Shown: positions 53,159 through 62,800 of the stretch, in pieces
Numbering within the stretch: the stretch's first letter is position 1
How the letters are laid out: every line of letters begins with the position of its first letter
NCBI GenBank assembly: GCA_964545475.1
Contig: CAZJGG010000007.1
Coordinates: forward strand, 1 to 64,000
DNA length: 64,000 nt
Reading direction: 5' to 3'
DNA from: CAZJGG01 sp964545475
GTDB taxonomy: Bacteria; Bacillota; Clostridia; Lachnospirales; JAISER01
The notes under the pieces: generated by a model
What the model was told of the DNA's origin: nothing
What the model saw: only the letters and a program-made list of their open reading frames with translations
Database searches by the model: none
Made by a program: the position numbers and the translations under genes

Positions 53159-54211
53159 ATGAAATATGTTAGAAGTTTTGTTATTGTGGCATTTTTTCTA
53201 GCTATATTAACAGGAACTGTTAACGCAATTTCAGCGCCGAAAGATGTTATGGTAACTGACAGAGGCGAAATAAGCTACTACTTGACAAGAGTTGAAACGG
53301 TAGAAGAGTTTTTTAAAGAAAACGATATTGTTATAGAAGAGCAAGACAAATTAAACGTCCCATTGACAGAAAAAATATTACCCGGTTATGTTACAAAAAT
53401 TGTAATAACAAGAGGTTTACGTTTAGAAGTTATTATTGACGGAGCGACTGAGTTCATGTATGCCCCACAAGGTACTTATGCCGGTACATTTATTAAGCAG
53501 GTTGAAGAAAAAAATGGGCAAGAATATGTGTACGCTGGCAAGAAATCTGAACTTTTAGAGGAAGGTCAGGTTATAGAGCTAACTTCTGCTACTGAGGAAA
53601 TAGTTCTTGAGGATGTTTCTGTCAGAGAAGAAAAAGTAATTGAAGAACTTGCCTATGACACTGTTTACATGTTTGATGATCAATTACTTCAAGGTAAAGT
53701 TGAAATTGAACAAAAAGGCGTAATGGGCTTAAAAGAAGTTACTTTTACAATAAGTGAAGTAGACGGAGAAGTTATTGAAAAAGCTGTGACTGGTGAAGCC
53801 ATACTTTCTTTTCCTGTAACAAGAATTATTAAGCAAGGCACAAAAGAGCATGAAACAAAAGAAGTTGAAATAATTGAAGAACATGATATGCTTGGTGCTG
53901 TTAAAAAGCTTGTTATGAACGCATCTGCATACACTTTAAATAAAAGCTCTACAGGCAAAAACCCAGGTAGCCCGGGTTACGGCATTACTGCTTCCGGCAT
54001 GAGAGCCCAGCATGGCATTGTTGCGGTTGACCCAAATGTTATACCGCTTGGAACGAAGCTTTATATTGATGGGTATGGCTATGCGGTTGCCGGAGATACT
54101 GGCGGAAGCATAAAAGGAAATAAAATTGACTTATTTTACAATACACAAAATGAATGTGTAGAATTCGGCAGAAAAGACATTAACGTCTATATATTGCAGG
54201 ATGAAGAATAA
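53159..54211 (+). CDS. YabE-like cell-wall protein with DUF348, G5 and 3D domains
   Basis: 350 residues; the ATG at 53159 follows AAGGAGG. A signal peptide (about residues 1-25) is followed by two DUF348 (ubiquitin-like) repeats, a G5 domain around residues 155-235, and a C-terminal 3D domain. Its catalytic-type aspartates appear in VAVDPNVIPLGTKL, AGDTGGSIKGNKIDLF and the preceding ASAYTLN. The architecture is that of YabE/resuscitation-promoting-factor analogues, which cleave peptidoglycan glycan strands. The intergenic region before it carries a WalR-type box and repeated TTACGTAG motifs. Confidence 0.9.
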   Translation: MKYVRSFVIVAFFLAILTGTVNAISAPKDVMVTDRGEISYYLTRVETVEEFFKENDIVIEEQDKLNVPLTEKILPGYVTKIVITRGLRLEVIIDGATEFMYAPQGTYAGTFIKQVEEKNGQEYVYAGKKSELLEEGQVIELTSATEEIVLEDVSVREEKVIEELAYDTVYMFDDQLLQGKVEIEQKGVMGLKEVTFTISEVDGEVIEKAVTGEAILSFPVTRIIKQGTKEHETKEVEIIEEHDMLGAVKKLVMNASAYTLNKSSTGKNPGSPGYGITASGMRAQHGIVAVDPNVIPLGTKLYIDGYGYAVAGDTGGSIKGNKIDLFYNTQNECVEFGRKDINVYILQDEE

Positions 54212-54275
54212 TGTCTTTATAAAAAAATTTATTGTTTTATAAAAAAATTTATCGAAATTTAATAAATTTATATTG

Positions 54276-54321
54276 AAAAAGTCTCTTAAAATGTGTTATA
54301 ACATTATAAGGGGCTTTTTTT
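54276..54321 (+). terminator. Terminator after the yabE-like gene
   Basis: AAAGTCTCTTA and TAAGGGGCTTT pair (with two G-U wobbles) around an inner ATGTTATAACAT-like palindrome, followed by TTTTTT. The next gene begins about 20 bp later. Confidence 0.7.
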
Positions 54322-54342
54322 ATTTATGAAAGAAGGGATATT

Positions 54343-55086
54343 TTGAAATTTTCTAGAAAATTCAAAACGCTAACCGTTTCTTTAATGGCTGCTTTATTGG
54401 TATTTACTAATAATCGGTTTATATCTGCAGAAGAGGTTATTAAAAGTATACCAGTTGAAATTCAAGAAAAAATCGGAATTACAAGACCGTTTTATGAAAA
54501 TATTAATATAATTAAAGAGCCTTCAAGTATTTTGGTTTTATGTAATAAATATAATAAGCTGGAAAGTACATACGTGCCTGAGGATTTAGTTGATATTGGT
54601 GGAGGGCAAAAGCTGAAAAAGGAAGCAAAAGAAGCTTTATATGTTATGAGAGAGGATATGGCGAAAGAGGGGCACAAAATTACAGTGCGCTCTACATATA
54701 GAAGTTATGATAGGCAAAATACTATTCATAAACAATACATAAAAGCCAATGGACAAGCCCAAACGGACACTTTTTCCGCAAGACCCGGGCATTCTGAACA
54801 CCAAACGGGGCTTGCTATTGATTTGGTACAGGCTGGAAACAATTCCTCGTCTCTTTCCGGAGCTAAATTTGAAAAAACAAAGCAATATCAATGGATGATT
54901 GAAAACGCATATAAATATGGGTTTATATTAAGGTACCCAAAAGAATACGAAAAAGTGACAGGGTATAAGTACGAACCATGGCATTGGCGATATGTTGGGG
55001 TAGAGGTTTCAACGTTTATGAGAGAAAACAACATTGCAACTTTTGACGAATATGTCGCAATGTACGTAATTACTGATATTGCTTAA
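54343..55086 (+). CDS. D-alanyl-D-alanine carboxypeptidase, VanY/M15B family
   Basis: 247 residues from a TTG at 54343 with AAGGGATA upstream. It has an N-terminal signal sequence, then the M15 catalytic core: RSTYRSYDRQNTIH, the zinc motif RPGHSEHQTGLAIDL (H-x6-D), and EPWHWRYVG with the third zinc ligand. It removes terminal D-Ala from peptidoglycan stem peptides outside the cell. No van resistance genes are nearby, so it is a housekeeping wall enzyme. A polysaccharide deacetylase gene follows 15 bp later. Confidence 0.93.
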   Translation: MKFSRKFKTLTVSLMAALLVFTNNRFISAEEVIKSIPVEIQEKIGITRPFYENINIIKEPSSILVLCNKYNKLESTYVPEDLVDIGGGQKLKKEAKEALYVMREDMAKEGHKITVRSTYRSYDRQNTIHKQYIKANGQAQTDTFSARPGHSEHQTGLAIDLVQAGNNSSSLSGAKFEKTKQYQWMIENAYKYGFILRYPKEYEKVTGYKYEPWHWRYVGVEVSTFMRENNIATFDEYVAMYVITDIA

Positions 55087-55101
55087 AGTATAGGAGCCTG
55101 T

Positions 55102-55899
55102 ATGAAATTTAAAAGAGCTAGGTATATTATAGTTTTTGCTTTAATAATTCTATTAGCCTTAACTGCATACAAATGGTACTTTGTTCAAAAAGTACCTGTT
55201 TTGCTTTATCACCACATTTTAAAAGAAGAAGAAAACAAATTATATAAAAATAATGGATACATAATAAGCCTTGAAGAATTTGAAGAACAAATGAAATACT
55301 TGTATGATAACGGCTTTCAAACATTAACGGCAAATGATATGGAAGATTTTATTTACAACGAAAAACCGTTGCCGGAAAAAAGCGTTTGGATTACTTTTGA
55401 CGACGGATATTACAGCAACATTTATTATGCATACCCAGTATTGAAGAAATATGGATTTAAAGCAACGATTTTTGTTGTAACTTCTTATTTAATGGAGGTC
55501 TCAGAGCCGTTTAACCCAGATTTAATGAATATTATAAATATTCACGAAATTGGCGACACTTTAGATGTGTTTGAATACGCAAGCCACACAGACAATTTAC
55601 ATAGCATTAAAAACAGAAAATCCGCTTTTCAAACTGCATCTTACGATAGAGTGAGAGATGATTTAAACACTTCTATTTCTAAAGACTATATAACTAATAA
55701 AACTGTTTTTGCATATCCATATGGAAAATATAACAAACAAGGCATAAAAGCTTTGGAAGAGCTTGGGTTTAAATTGGGGGTAACTGTTAAAAAAGGCTAT
55801 GTTGCAAAAGACAGTAACCCATATTTGCTAAAAAGGATAACAATTGGGCCTGATATGCCATTAGAACGCTTTAAGCAGTATGTAGATAAAAAGTCTTGA
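55102..55899 (+). CDS. Membrane-anchored polysaccharide deacetylase (NodB/CE4)
   Basis: 265 residues. A single N-terminal membrane segment (about residues 8-24) anchors it outside. The CE4 motifs TFDDGYYSN (catalytic and metal Asp) and SHTDNLH (metal His pair) are present, with a late FAYPYGKYNKQG segment. It probably deacetylates peptidoglycan or a wall polysaccharide, giving lysozyme resistance. It is transcribed with the DD-carboxypeptidase, and the next start follows 11 bp later. Confidence 0.9.
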   Translation: MKFKRARYIIVFALIILLALTAYKWYFVQKVPVLLYHHILKEEENKLYKNNGYIISLEEFEEQMKYLYDNGFQTLTANDMEDFIYNEKPLPEKSVWITFDDGYYSNIYYAYPVLKKYGFKATIFVVTSYLMEVSEPFNPDLMNIINIHEIGDTLDVFEYASHTDNLHSIKNRKSAFQTASYDRVRDDLNTSISKDYITNKTVFAYPYGKYNKQGIKALEELGFKLGVTVKKGYVAKDSNPYLLKRITIGPDMPLERFKQYVDKKS

Positions 55900-55910
55900 A
55901 AGGAATATTT

Positions 55911-56402
55911 ATGGGAAGCGAAAATATAGACAAAGTTTTGCAAAAGCTTGAAGACATGGAAATAAAATATGAAATGACCGAACATGAGACCGTTTACACA
56001 ATTGAGGATATGCATCGCATTGGTATTTGCGAAATGGGCGAGGTTGCAAAAAACTTATTTTTAAGAGACGAGAAGGGGAGGCGATATTTTCTTGTTATAA
56101 TGACCGGAAGCAAAACTGCTGATTTAAAAGCTCTTAGAGAAAAGCTAGGGGTCAGGCTTAGCTTTGCACAGGAAGACAAGTTAATGGTGTATTTAGGGCT
56201 TACAAAGGGCTCTGTTTCACCCTTTGGCGTAATAAACGATGCTGATGCTTTTGTGGAAGTTATTTTTGACAGGGATTTATCAAAGTGCGACAGATTAGGT
56301 TTTCACCCCAACGATAACACAGCAACTCTATGGATAAGTTATTCTGACATTGAAAAAGTTATTAAACAAAACGGCAATAAAATGCAGTTAATCACTATAT
56401 AA
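55911..56402 (+). CDS. YbaK/ProX-type aminoacyl-tRNA editing protein
   Basis: About 163 residues from the ATG at 55911 with AGGA upstream. It is a single YbaK/EbsC domain, with the conserved Lys in MGEVAKNLFLRDEKG, and GSVSPFGVINDADA as the substrate-binding loop. Relatives hydrolyse mischarged alanyl- or cysteinyl-tRNA-Pro. The long ProX form is common in amino-acid-fermenting clostridia. It ends the wall-gene unit, to which it seems functionally unrelated. Confidence 0.85.
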   Translation: MGSENIDKVLQKLEDMEIKYEMTEHETVYTIEDMHRIGICEMGEVAKNLFLRDEKGRRYFLVIMTGSKTADLKALREKLGVRLSFAQEDKLMVYLGLTKGSVSPFGVINDADAFVEVIFDRDLSKCDRLGFHPNDNTATLWISYSDIEKVIKQNGNKMQLITI

Positions 56403-56438
56403 TCCCAGTCAATGTATTGTAGTTTCAGGTCCTCTTAT

Positions 56439-56475
56439 TAGAGCAATTTGACAAAACATAGCTGTTTATGTTTTT
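56439..56475. repeat. Short dispersed repeat (GTTTATGTTTT motif), copy 6
   Basis: TTAGAGCAATTTGACAAAAC is joined to ATAGCTGTTTATGTTTTT. The first half is the reverse complement of the 3' part of copy 1 (71-103), so the site looks like two element ends joined tip to tip. Confidence 0.55.
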
Positions 56476-56482
56476 GAAGATC

Positions 56483-56650
56483 AATGTCAACAGGTTAAGA
56501 GAAACAATCTAAAACATTACAGTTTAGTTACAAATTACAAAAACACTTGACATTTACAAAGCGCCCTAATAATTGACGGGAACACCTATAAAAAACGGTG
56601 TATCTCTAAAATATTGGATGTGTTTCTTATGAAACTGTCAGAGATTCTTG
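56483..56650. mobile_element. Solo left end of the IS4-like element
   Basis: 168 bp matching 57267-57433 at about 90 percent by eye, including GTCAACAGGTTAAGAGAAAC and an internal ACACC/GGTGT hairpin. No transposase frame follows here, so this is a truncated second copy of the same insertion sequence. Confidence 0.75.
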
Positions 56651-56737
56651 TTTATGGGAGAAACCCAAATTGTTAAACTTAAAAATACATGCATGTGACT
56701 TTGAGTTTAACACAATCAAATCATTTAGTCGATAGTT

Positions 56738-56851
56738 TTACCTATTTTTCAAATGTTTTAGTATTTTGTATAATAAAATTATTACAATAAGTGGCGAAAT
56801 AATTTGAATAATTGGTAAAATAGATATAATCCACACAAATAAAATATTCAT
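56738..56851 (-). CDS. 37-residue hydrophobic peptide (possible small membrane protein)
   Basis: The ATG at 56851 has AAAGGAG eight bases upstream. The peptide begins MNILFVWIISILPIIQI, is one continuous membrane segment, and ends with a positive tail (KILKHLKNR). Size, hydrophobicity and cationic C-terminus resemble type I toxin peptides and other bacterial micropeptides. It lies in IS-rich debris with no other gene within 330 bp. No antisense RNA is identifiable by eye, so the toxin idea is conjecture. Confidence 0.4.
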   Translation of the reverse strand: MNILFVWIISILPIIQIISPLIVIILLYKILKHLKNR

Positions 56852-57188
56852 TAATAATTCTCCTTTATTAATAATACCATAACCATTGCAATATTCCTCT
56901 CATCATATAAATCTAAGCTCAGATTGTTGGTTGTAACTTATAAGTAAAATGCCTATACCCTCTGTCTATTTATAGCTAATAAAATAATTTGCAAGAAATA
57001 GATACCCTCACATAAAAACAACCTTCCTCAAATATGAATACTGCCGTCTACCTTCAGTCAATTGGGTAACATGAAAAATAAAATTGTTTACTTTATATTA
57101 TAGCATACTGTAGAATAGCTGCAAACAAAGAAATAATTTTGTTTTTTATTTTTTTGTATTACGGGCAACTTAAAATTTTGACAAAGAC
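56852..57188. other. Gene-free AT-rich stretch
   Basis: No credible reading frame, RNA gene or repeat is seen in this interval between the small peptide gene and the left end of the IS4-like element. Confidence 0.5.
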
Positions 57189-57489
57189 TAGACCTCTTCC
57201 GAACCCTATGCCGCCATCCTTGCGGTGAGATTTATTCGCAAATACGAGACAGCGAGTTTCGGAAGCAATGCCAACAGGTTAAGAGAAACAATCTAAAACA
57301 TTACAGTTTAGTTACAAATCACAAAAACACTTAACATATACAAATCGCCCAATAATTGACGGGAACACCTATAAAAAACGGTGTACCTCTAAAATATTGG
57401 ATGCGTTCCTTATGAAAATGTCAGAGATTCTTGCAAAAATAAGTAACTAAACAATTTACAGTCAAACATTTAAAGAATTCGCACGCAAG

Positions 57490-58541
57490 TTGCCTAAATA
57501 TTTTACGCGTGACAGAAAAATGCCATTTGAGGATTTGATGATATTTATGTTGTTTCATTTAAAATGCAGCATACCCACTGCGCTGCGTCGATACTTTAAA
57601 ACCAAGAACGAAGCTATAGTTGAGCAACGAACCGAAAAATGGCACGGATACCGTCTTTACGCCAATGACGGAAGTAAAATAGCGTTGCCTGACGATAAAA
57701 AGCTTCTTTGGCTGATGTTATGATAGCTCCGCTGTCAACCAACGAGCAAACCCTTGCTTTAGGGCATGTCCAAGCCACTAAAGATTTGTGCCCAAACGAC
57801 AAGAAGCTTAACATATACGACAGAGGTTATGCATCCTTTGATTTTATCGAAAAACTTGAAGCTCATGGGCTTTTTTACCTTTGCCGTGTGAAAATAAAGT
57901 TCAATTCGGACATTGACGCCCAAACAAAGGCTGATGGCTATGTTTGGCTTGAAAAAGCTGGCAAACGCCTTCATGTTCGTGTTATTAAATTTGCTTTGGA
58001 CAGCGGCGAAATTGAAACTCTTATTACTAGGGCATGTTTACATGGTTTTGAAATTTTCTGATCAATATTCAACACGCCCTACTAATATTACCGACAAACG
58101 CTTGGGCAAAAAAGATTCCAAAAAACTTTACTTTATGCGTTGGTCAATTGAAACTAAATACGGCATTATCAAGAAAAAACTGCAACTTGAGAATCTTCCG
58201 CAAGGTCTGTAGAAGGTGTTCAACAGGAATTTTTTGCGTCAATGTATTTGGTCAACTTCTTGTTGAGTGCTGCTTTTGATGTGCAAGAAGAAATTGAATC
58301 TTCACGGGAGACCAAGGACAATAAATACCAATACAAAGTCAATTTGAACGAACTTGTTGGCATCTTGAAAGACAAACTTATTTTAGCCATCGCCCAGCAT
58401 TCCCCCGACAAACAAACCGAAATGTTAAACGATATACTTGATGAAGCTAAACGTTTTGTTGTTCCAATTCGCCCAAACAGAACCACTCATAGAAATCCCA
58501 GCCCAAGATCCTCTGAATTTTCACCACAATCAGAAGGTTAA
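57490..58541 (+). pseudogene. IS4-family-like transposase, multiply disrupted
   Basis: Pieces in three frames fit one DDE transposase. RTEKWHGYRLYANDGSKIAL (first Asp) is followed by NIYDRGYASFDFIEKLEAHG (second Asp), then YFMRWSIETKYGIIKKKLQL (the YREK-type Glu). The C-terminus includes GVQQEFFASMYLVNFLLS. There are at least three lesions. An internal deletion/frameshift lies near 57700. A 50-bp family C element occupies 58030-58079. A single-base frameshift near 58206 creates the stop at 58210-58212. The gene is not functional. Confidence 0.85.
58030..58079. repeat. MITE-like element, family C, 50-bp derivative in the transposase gene
   Basis: GGGCATGTTTACATGG to ATATTCAACACGCCC, flanked by TA at 58028-58029 and 58080-58081. 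Removing the element and one TA joins ETLIT to TNITDKRLG in frame, as expected for an intact transposase. This directly shows family C moves and duplicates TA. Confidence 0.85.
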
Positions 58542-58621
58542 TTGTTGATGGTTTTTCTTAACCGGTTGACATTGGCTTCGGAAGAGGTCTACTGGAAAAA
58601 TCGGTATTTGGCGGACAAAGA

Positions 58622-58855
58622 TTGAAAATGTACTATGCCCATCCATATTCAAGCTATGAACGCGGTACAAATGAAGATGCAAATGGCATTATACGTAGAT
58701 TTTTCCCTAAAGGAACAAATTTTGGGCGAGTTCCCCTAGGGGGACTGATGAAGCTGCAAGATTGGATGAATAACTACCCAAGACCGATTCTTGGTTGGTA
58801 TATGTGTAAATACTATATTAATCCGATTAAAAATTGCATAGATAACAATAATTAA
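58622..58855 (+). pseudogene. IS30-family transposase C-terminal remnant
   Basis: 77 codons that read YYAHPYSSYERGTNED and IIRRFFPKGTNF, the C-terminal catalytic region of IS30-type transposases including the last Glu region. The N-terminal two thirds are missing and the tail is altered. It abuts the right end of the IS4-like element. Confidence 0.8.
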
Positions 58856-58920
58856 TATCAGGTTTTGGTTGGACAATTAATATTACAACTTTTATTGGCG
58901 TTTGTTGTGGAAATTTGTGC

Positions 58921-58949
58921 TTGACAATTCTAATCATTTTATATATAAT
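58921..58949 (+). promoter_or_regulatory. Strong promoter of the tRNA-Leu gene
   Basis: TTGACA at 58921-58926 and TATAAT at 58944-58949 with a 17-bp spacer, both perfect consensus hexamers, 15 bp before the tRNA. Confidence 0.85.
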
Positions 58950-58964
58950 ATATCATGTTGTTAA

Positions 58965-59048
58965 GCACTCGTGGCGGAATTGGCATACGCGTTAGACTAA
59001 GGATCTAATGAGAGTATTCTCGTGCAGGTTCAAGTCCTGTCGAGTGCA
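58965..59048 (+). tRNA. tRNA-Leu (AAG)
   Basis: 84 nt. Acceptor stem GCACTCG/CGAGTGC with discriminator A, anticodon loop CTAAGGA within TTAGA/TCTAA, a long class II variable arm (TGAGAGTATTCTCGT), and the T-loop GGTTCAAGTCC. The 3' CCA is not encoded. Confidence 0.95.
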
Positions 59049-59049
59049 T

Positions 59050-59076
59050 AAAGGCTTCCGTTGAACGGAAGCCTTT
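59050..59076 (+). terminator. Hairpin between tRNA-Leu and tRNA-Ser
   Basis: AAAGGCTTCCGT and ACGGAAGCCTTT form a 12-bp perfect stem with a TGA loop. It probably ends or processes the tRNA-Leu transcript. Confidence 0.75.
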
Positions 59077-59096
59077 ATTAAATAAATAATATTTAT

Positions 59097-59185
59097 GGAG
59101 AAATACCCAAGTGGTTGAAGGGGCTCGCCTGGAAAGCGGGTAGGTTGTGAATAGCGGCGCGAGGGTTCAAATCCCTCTTTCTCCG
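59097..59185 (+). tRNA. tRNA-Ser (GGA)
   Basis: 89 nt. Acceptor stem GGAGAAA/TTTCTCC with discriminator G, anticodon loop CTGGAAA, a long class II variable arm, and the T-loop GGGTTCAAATCCC. No encoded CCA. Confidence 0.95.
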
Positions 59186-59199
59186 TTTTTTTGTTATGA

Positions 59200-59240
59200 A
59201 CAAAACTAATGCTTGAAGAACAGCACAGTTTTGTTTTTTT
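59200..59240 (+). terminator. Terminator after tRNA-Ser
   Basis: ACAAAACT and AGTTTTGT pair across a 19-base loop, followed by a T-run of about seven. Confidence 0.65.
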
Positions 59241-59262
59241 ATTGCTTCCGTTTTATCATTAA

Positions 59263-59295
59263 TAAGTAAGCACTCATTAAATCGGTGCTTACTTA
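59263..59295. terminator. Hairpin after the XRE regulator gene
   Basis: TAAGTAAGCAC and GTGCTTACTTA pair perfectly over 11 bp, 24 bp past the minus-strand stop codon at 59320. Confidence 0.6.
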
Positions 59296-59319
59296 TTTTA
59301 ATTTAAAAAAATTTATCTG

Positions 59320-59664
59320 CTATTCTTTTGTTATATTATTAATAATAAAAAAATTTGCATTTGTTTGAACAAATTCAAGAAATAGCTTTCGGGAATTTAT
59401 ATTCATTCTTTCTAACAAAAAAGATATATCGTTTTCAAGATACTGGTTGACATATTTTAATTCACCACTCAAAAACAAGTCTACTCCACAACCTAGGGCA
59501 TCTGATATTTTTACAGATGTTTCAAGGCTAGGTTTCCCCTCTCCTCTTTCTATTTTTCCTAAAAAGTTTTCACCAATTCCTGCTTTTTCGGCAAGTTGTT
59601 CTATTGTAAATCCTAATAAAAGTCTCTGCTTCCGAATGTTTGCGCCAAATTTTTTATAATCCAT
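59320..59664 (-). CDS. XRE-family transcriptional regulator
   Basis: 114 residues. An N-terminal helix-turn-helix (RKQRLLLGFTIEQLAEKAGI followed by GENFLGKIERGEGKPS) covers about residues 8-65. The C-terminal half has no recognisable sensor domain. It is divergent from the large LRR protein gene, and the shared 163-bp region has repeated TTCCTAT half-sites, so it probably controls itself and that gene. The ATG at 59664 has only a weak Shine-Dalgarno. Confidence 0.85.
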   Translation of the reverse strand: MDYKKFGANIRKQRLLLGFTIEQLAEKAGIGENFLGKIERGEGKPSLETSVKISDALGCGVDLFLSGELKYVNQYLENDISFLLERMNINSRKLFLEFVQTNANFFIINNITKE

Positions 59665-59685
59665 AATTACACCCCAAAAATACTA

Positions 59686-59772
59686 TATAGGACTAATTAA
59701 ATTTAAATAAGTTCCTATAAATCCTTTTATTGACAATAAATACTTTGTGTAGTATGATTTTTATGTTCCTAA
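59686..59772. promoter_or_regulatory. Repeated half-sites between the XRE and LRR genes
   Basis: TATAGGAC at 59686-59693 and GTTCCTATA at 59711-59719 form an inverted pair. GTTCCTAA at 59765-59772 is a further copy near the predicted LRR transcription start. This pattern suits an XRE-type repressor operator. Confidence 0.5.
59730..59758 (+). promoter_or_regulatory. Promoter of the LRR protein gene
   Basis: TTGACA at 59730-59735 and TATGAT at 59753-59758 with a 17-bp spacer, 69 bp before the start. A half-site GTTCCTAA overlaps the expected transcription start. Confidence 0.7.
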
Positions 59773-59827
59773 CTGAATTAAGGGACTCTTTTTCAGAAAA
59801 AATAAAATATCAAAGGGAGGAAATAAC

Positions 59828-62800
59828 GTGTTTAAAAAATTAATTTGCGCAATTCTAGTGACCTCTTTAGTTTTTAGCACATTACTGTCTATTTATGGGG
59901 ACGAGGGGGCGGACAAGCAAACACTGTTGGCAGAAATGGAAAAACAGGTAGAAAAAGAAAAAGATGAAGCACTTGGAGAAACATATGGAGGAATAATTTT
60001 TTTAGGTAATGATGATGTTTTAAAAGAATCTACTGCAATTTTTGCAAAAAAACCTAAATTTAAGAGCATAACAACAGGAAGCGCTGTTCAGGTGTTTAAT
60101 TTTGAGGATGAAATTGTTACATTTCCTGATGTGAACCTTGAAATGTGTATTCGTGAAGCTATTGGCAGGCAAAATGATGACGATGATATTTATTCATCTG
60201 AATTAGAAGAAATTGAAATGCTAAATGCCAGTAACAAGAACATCTCAGACATTTCGGGAATTGAAGAACTATGTAATTTGCAAGTTTTATTTTTAGAAAA
60301 TAATAACATAACCGATATTTCTCCTTTGGAATTTCTTGATTTAACTAATCTATATTTATCAAATAACAATGTATCAAATATTAGTTCATTACATAATATG
60401 ACAAACATGTGGCAGTTAGAAATAGACAATAACAATATAAATGATATATCACCTTTAAGCGAATTATGGGATATTGGATATTTAAATTTAAGCGATAATA
60501 ACATTAGCAATATTTCTCCATTGCAAGGCCTTTATTTATATAGCATAAAGTTATCAAATAACAATATTTCAAGTGTTAATGCTCTGGAAGATATGGAAGA
60601 ACTTTCGCAACTATGGCTTTCAGGGAATCAAATATCGAATATATCGCCGTTAAGTAAATTAACATTATTAAGTGATTTAAGACTTGGCGACAATAATATT
60701 AGTAACATAACGCCACTAACTGGGCTAAAAAATTTGCAACAGTTAAACCTTGATTATAATAACATAAGTGATTTAACACCTTTAAGTGGATTAACAAAAT
60801 TACGGTATCTAAATTTACCTGCAAATAATATAACAGATGTTACAGCACTAAACGATTTAAAAGAACTCGTTGGTTTGTCTCTGTGGCAAAATAAAATTTA
60901 CGATATTCAACCTTTAGCTGAATTGACTAAGTTAAATGATTTAGGCATACAAAATAACTTTATTACTGATATTAGTGCGTTGCGTAATATGACCCAATTA
61001 AAAAGATTGTGGATGTATAATCTTGGTGTATCAGATATTTCTGCATTAAGTAATTTAACAGAATTAAGCTATATCGCAGCCTACAACAACAAAATAAGCG
61101 ATTTAACTCCATTACATGACTTGAATAAACTTGTAACTTTATTGCTCAAAAATAATCAAATAAGTGATATTAGCTCAATAGTTGGATTACCGGCATTATT
61201 TGAATTATCATTAAATAATAATCAGATAAGTGACGTTAGCCCAATAAAGCAACAGATTAATACTAGTATTGGATATTTAAACTTAGAAAACAATAAAATA
61301 AAAGACATTTCCGCTTTAACGTCTTTAAAATTTGACGACGGTGGCTTGAACTTGTATTTAGGCAACAATGAAATTACTGATTTTACACCGCTTGCAGGAA
61401 TGAGGAACATTAACGTTTTAGGCATAAACAATACAAATGTCACAGACATAAGTTTTATTAAAGAGCTTACTATGCTAAGTTACTTATATGCCTATAACAA
61501 CCAAATAAGCGATTTAAGCCCTCTTAAAGATTTAACTAAATTAAATCGTGCATATTTATGGTCAAATAAAGTTAAAGACTTAAGCAATTTAAGTTCATTA
61601 AGCAAAATGAGCAATCTCAACTTAGCAGATAACCTAATAGATGACATAAGCCCAATACAAAATCTAAGTCCGTCACAGCTTTATTTACAATACAATAATC
61701 TTGATGTTTCCGATGGTTCTTCTACAATGGGCATTATAAATAAATTTAAAAATAATGGTTGCGATGTTAAATGGCAACCTCAAAAAGGAGATAGCGGAAT
61801 AACCGAAAAACTACCGAACCCTAAAGCGTCTCCAGACCCTGCAAACGGAAAAATAACTGACAGCACTTATATTCAATTTTCCGTAAATAGTTTTATAACA
61901 CCCAAAATTTATTATACAACTGATGGCAGTGAACCGACCGTTTTTAGCAAGCAATACAAAGATTCATTTACAATTGATAGAGATACTACCTTTAAAGTTA
62001 AAGCAGTACAGGAAGGCTTTCAAGACAGTGACACAGTAACATTTAAATATGAATTAGAAGAAACACAAGAAGTACCAGCTACAGTTATTACACTTAACAA
62101 AGGCACTAAACAAAAAACAATTAAGATTACGCTTTCCGGCGAGGGTTCAACAGAAAAAACACCGTTTGGCACTTTTGAATACGCCGTAACATCTGACTTA
62201 AACGACAAAAAGCAGACAAAATGGAAAAAGCCAAAGGCAGTAACAGATAATGTTGTTGCAAATGCAACACAGACTGTTTATATTCGTAAAAAGGGGAGCA
62301 CACAAATAATATCTTCAAAGAAAATAACTTTAGACGATGTAACGCAGCCATTACCGCCAAAAGCTAAAGTAACATCAACAGGCGCAATTTCAACTCCTAG
62401 CTCTTTCGGAAAAACACTTTTAAAATTTGCTACTGTCTATAAAGATGCAGAATTTAGGATAGGCTTAGATAAAACAGATACTTGGTCAACATATTGGACG
62501 GATTGCCCACCAAAAGGACAGTTAAGCATAGACCAAACAGCTGTTACACAAGGGCACAATGTCTATGTAAGGTTTAAAGAAACAAATGGATTACCGCAGT
62601 CTGCAATACAAACTGCTTTAGCGTTTGATAAAATTTTATTAAATCCGATTGCTCCTTCGGTAAATATATCAGACATTACTGACGGCAAATCAAAAGGAAC
62701 ATTTAACATAACTATAGATGGTGATGACATTAATAAACCTCTTGAATACGCAGTTGTTACAAGCGGAGAGCCTGTTGCTAAAACAAAATGGGCAAAAGTT

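Larger units (their letters stand above)
57189..58591 (+). mobile_element. Decayed IS4-family-like insertion sequence
   Basis: The right end, read backwards, is TAGACCTCTTCCGAAGCCAA followed by TGTCAACCGGTTAAG. The left end has the first 15 bases at 57189-57203 and the rest from 57265, so an insertion of about 60 bp interrupts the left inverted repeat. Between the ends is a broken transposase gene. A solo left end lies 0.7 kb upstream. The element cannot transpose by itself. Confidence 0.75.

Noticed and set aside
54343..55086. VanY as a sign of vancomycin resistance
   Set aside because: There is no vanHAX ligase cluster or sensor pair nearby; the gene sits among ordinary wall enzymes.
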